This document shows, one piece after another, positions 40,289 to 40,336 of a stretch of 40,336 nucleotides of DNA. Origin of the DNA: an uncultured Clostridia bacterium (GTDB lineage Bacteria; Bacillota; Clostridia; TANB77; CAG-508); the NCBI GenBank assembly GCA_944388625.1, contig CALXJM010000003.1, positions 1 to 40,336 of the forward strand. Direction: 5' to 3'. Each line of letters opens with the position of its first letter. Within the stretch, counting starts at the first letter, position 1. Below the pieces are notes generated by a model that was not told the DNA's origin, did not search any database, and was given only the letters and a program-made list of their open reading frames with translations. The translations under genes and the position numbers were made by a program.

Positions 40289-40318
40289 TAGTATTGCAAA
40301 GAAGGAAATTTTTATACA
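40289..40318 (-). promoter_or_regulatory. Sigma-G-like promoter of spoVT
   Basis: On minus: TGTATA (40318-40313), 17-base spacer, AATACTA (40295-40289), near the sigma-G consensus TGNATA / CATACTA. The first base of the -10 differs. Position about 35 bases before the TTG start. Confidence 0.4.
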
Positions 40319-40336
40319 TTTTTTGCTTTTAAATTT

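Noticed and set aside
1-40336. CRISPR array, rRNA genes, insertion sequences or prophage
   Set aside because: No regularly spaced repeats, no rRNA-like stretch and no transposase, integrase or phage structural gene were seen.

Overview
The window is AT-rich DNA from a low-GC, Gram-positive, spore-forming bacterium of the Clostridia type. The basis is a spoVT gene, near-consensus Spo0A boxes, the ctsR-mcsA-mcsB-clpC stress operon with a perfect CtsR operator, a split transketolase, strong AGGAGG ribosome sites with GTG and TTG starts, and sigma-A promoters of the TTGACA-17-TATAAT kind. An uncultured gut Clostridia lineage is my inference; I cannot name a species. Most genes lie on the minus strand. 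The plus strand carries a Xre regulator, a CDF transporter, an NfeD-slipin pair, a pseudouridine synthase and two tRNAs.

Layout. 1-2100: a repeat element, a terminator and split transketolase. 2100-4060: a Xre regulator facing the rpsF-ssb-rpsR operon across long hairpins. 4060-8650: a large CbxX/SpoVK-like AAA ATPase, rplU-rpmA (no prp gene between them) with an L21-type leader, and a divergent CDF transporter sharing the -35 region. 8430-13210: the clpC operon under CtsR control, followed by an odd 56-codon ORF. 13280-16850: a 55-codon gene, a cell-wall GH18 protein and the NfeD/slipin pair. 16890-18060: a small-protein operon with two half-length TauE/SafE proteins. 18280-18390: a composite palindromic repeat. 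18516-21400: rarA, ruvA and a pseudouridine synthase that appears to be leaderless. 21495-35545: ftsH, a DUF1189-like protein, a FemAB-like protein, cysS, a class A PBP, dprA, a GH25 lysozyme, folD, a Cys-rich membrane peptide, uppP, a TPR protein and ppa. 35713-35891: tRNA-His and tRNA-Gln. 35947-40254: a 45-residue gene preceded by Spo0A boxes, a sortase, a HIT protein, a short alaS and spoVT.

Much of the region serves protein quality control (ClpC/McsB, FtsH, SPFH/NfeD), translation (ribosomal proteins, aaRS, tRNAs) and envelope building (PBP, FemAB, UppP, GH18, GH25, sortase). The points most worth a second look are: a small gene with Spo0A boxes next to its promoter; a split (half-size) TauE pair with a palindrome at its transcription start; ribosome-binding sites separated from the start codon by a hairpin (dprA, mcsB); a leaderless pseudouridine synthase; a short AlaRS of unusual type; the loss of prp together with the L27 extension; and a GC-richer 56-codon ORF behind clpC. 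Functions are assigned from motifs read by eye; no database search was run.
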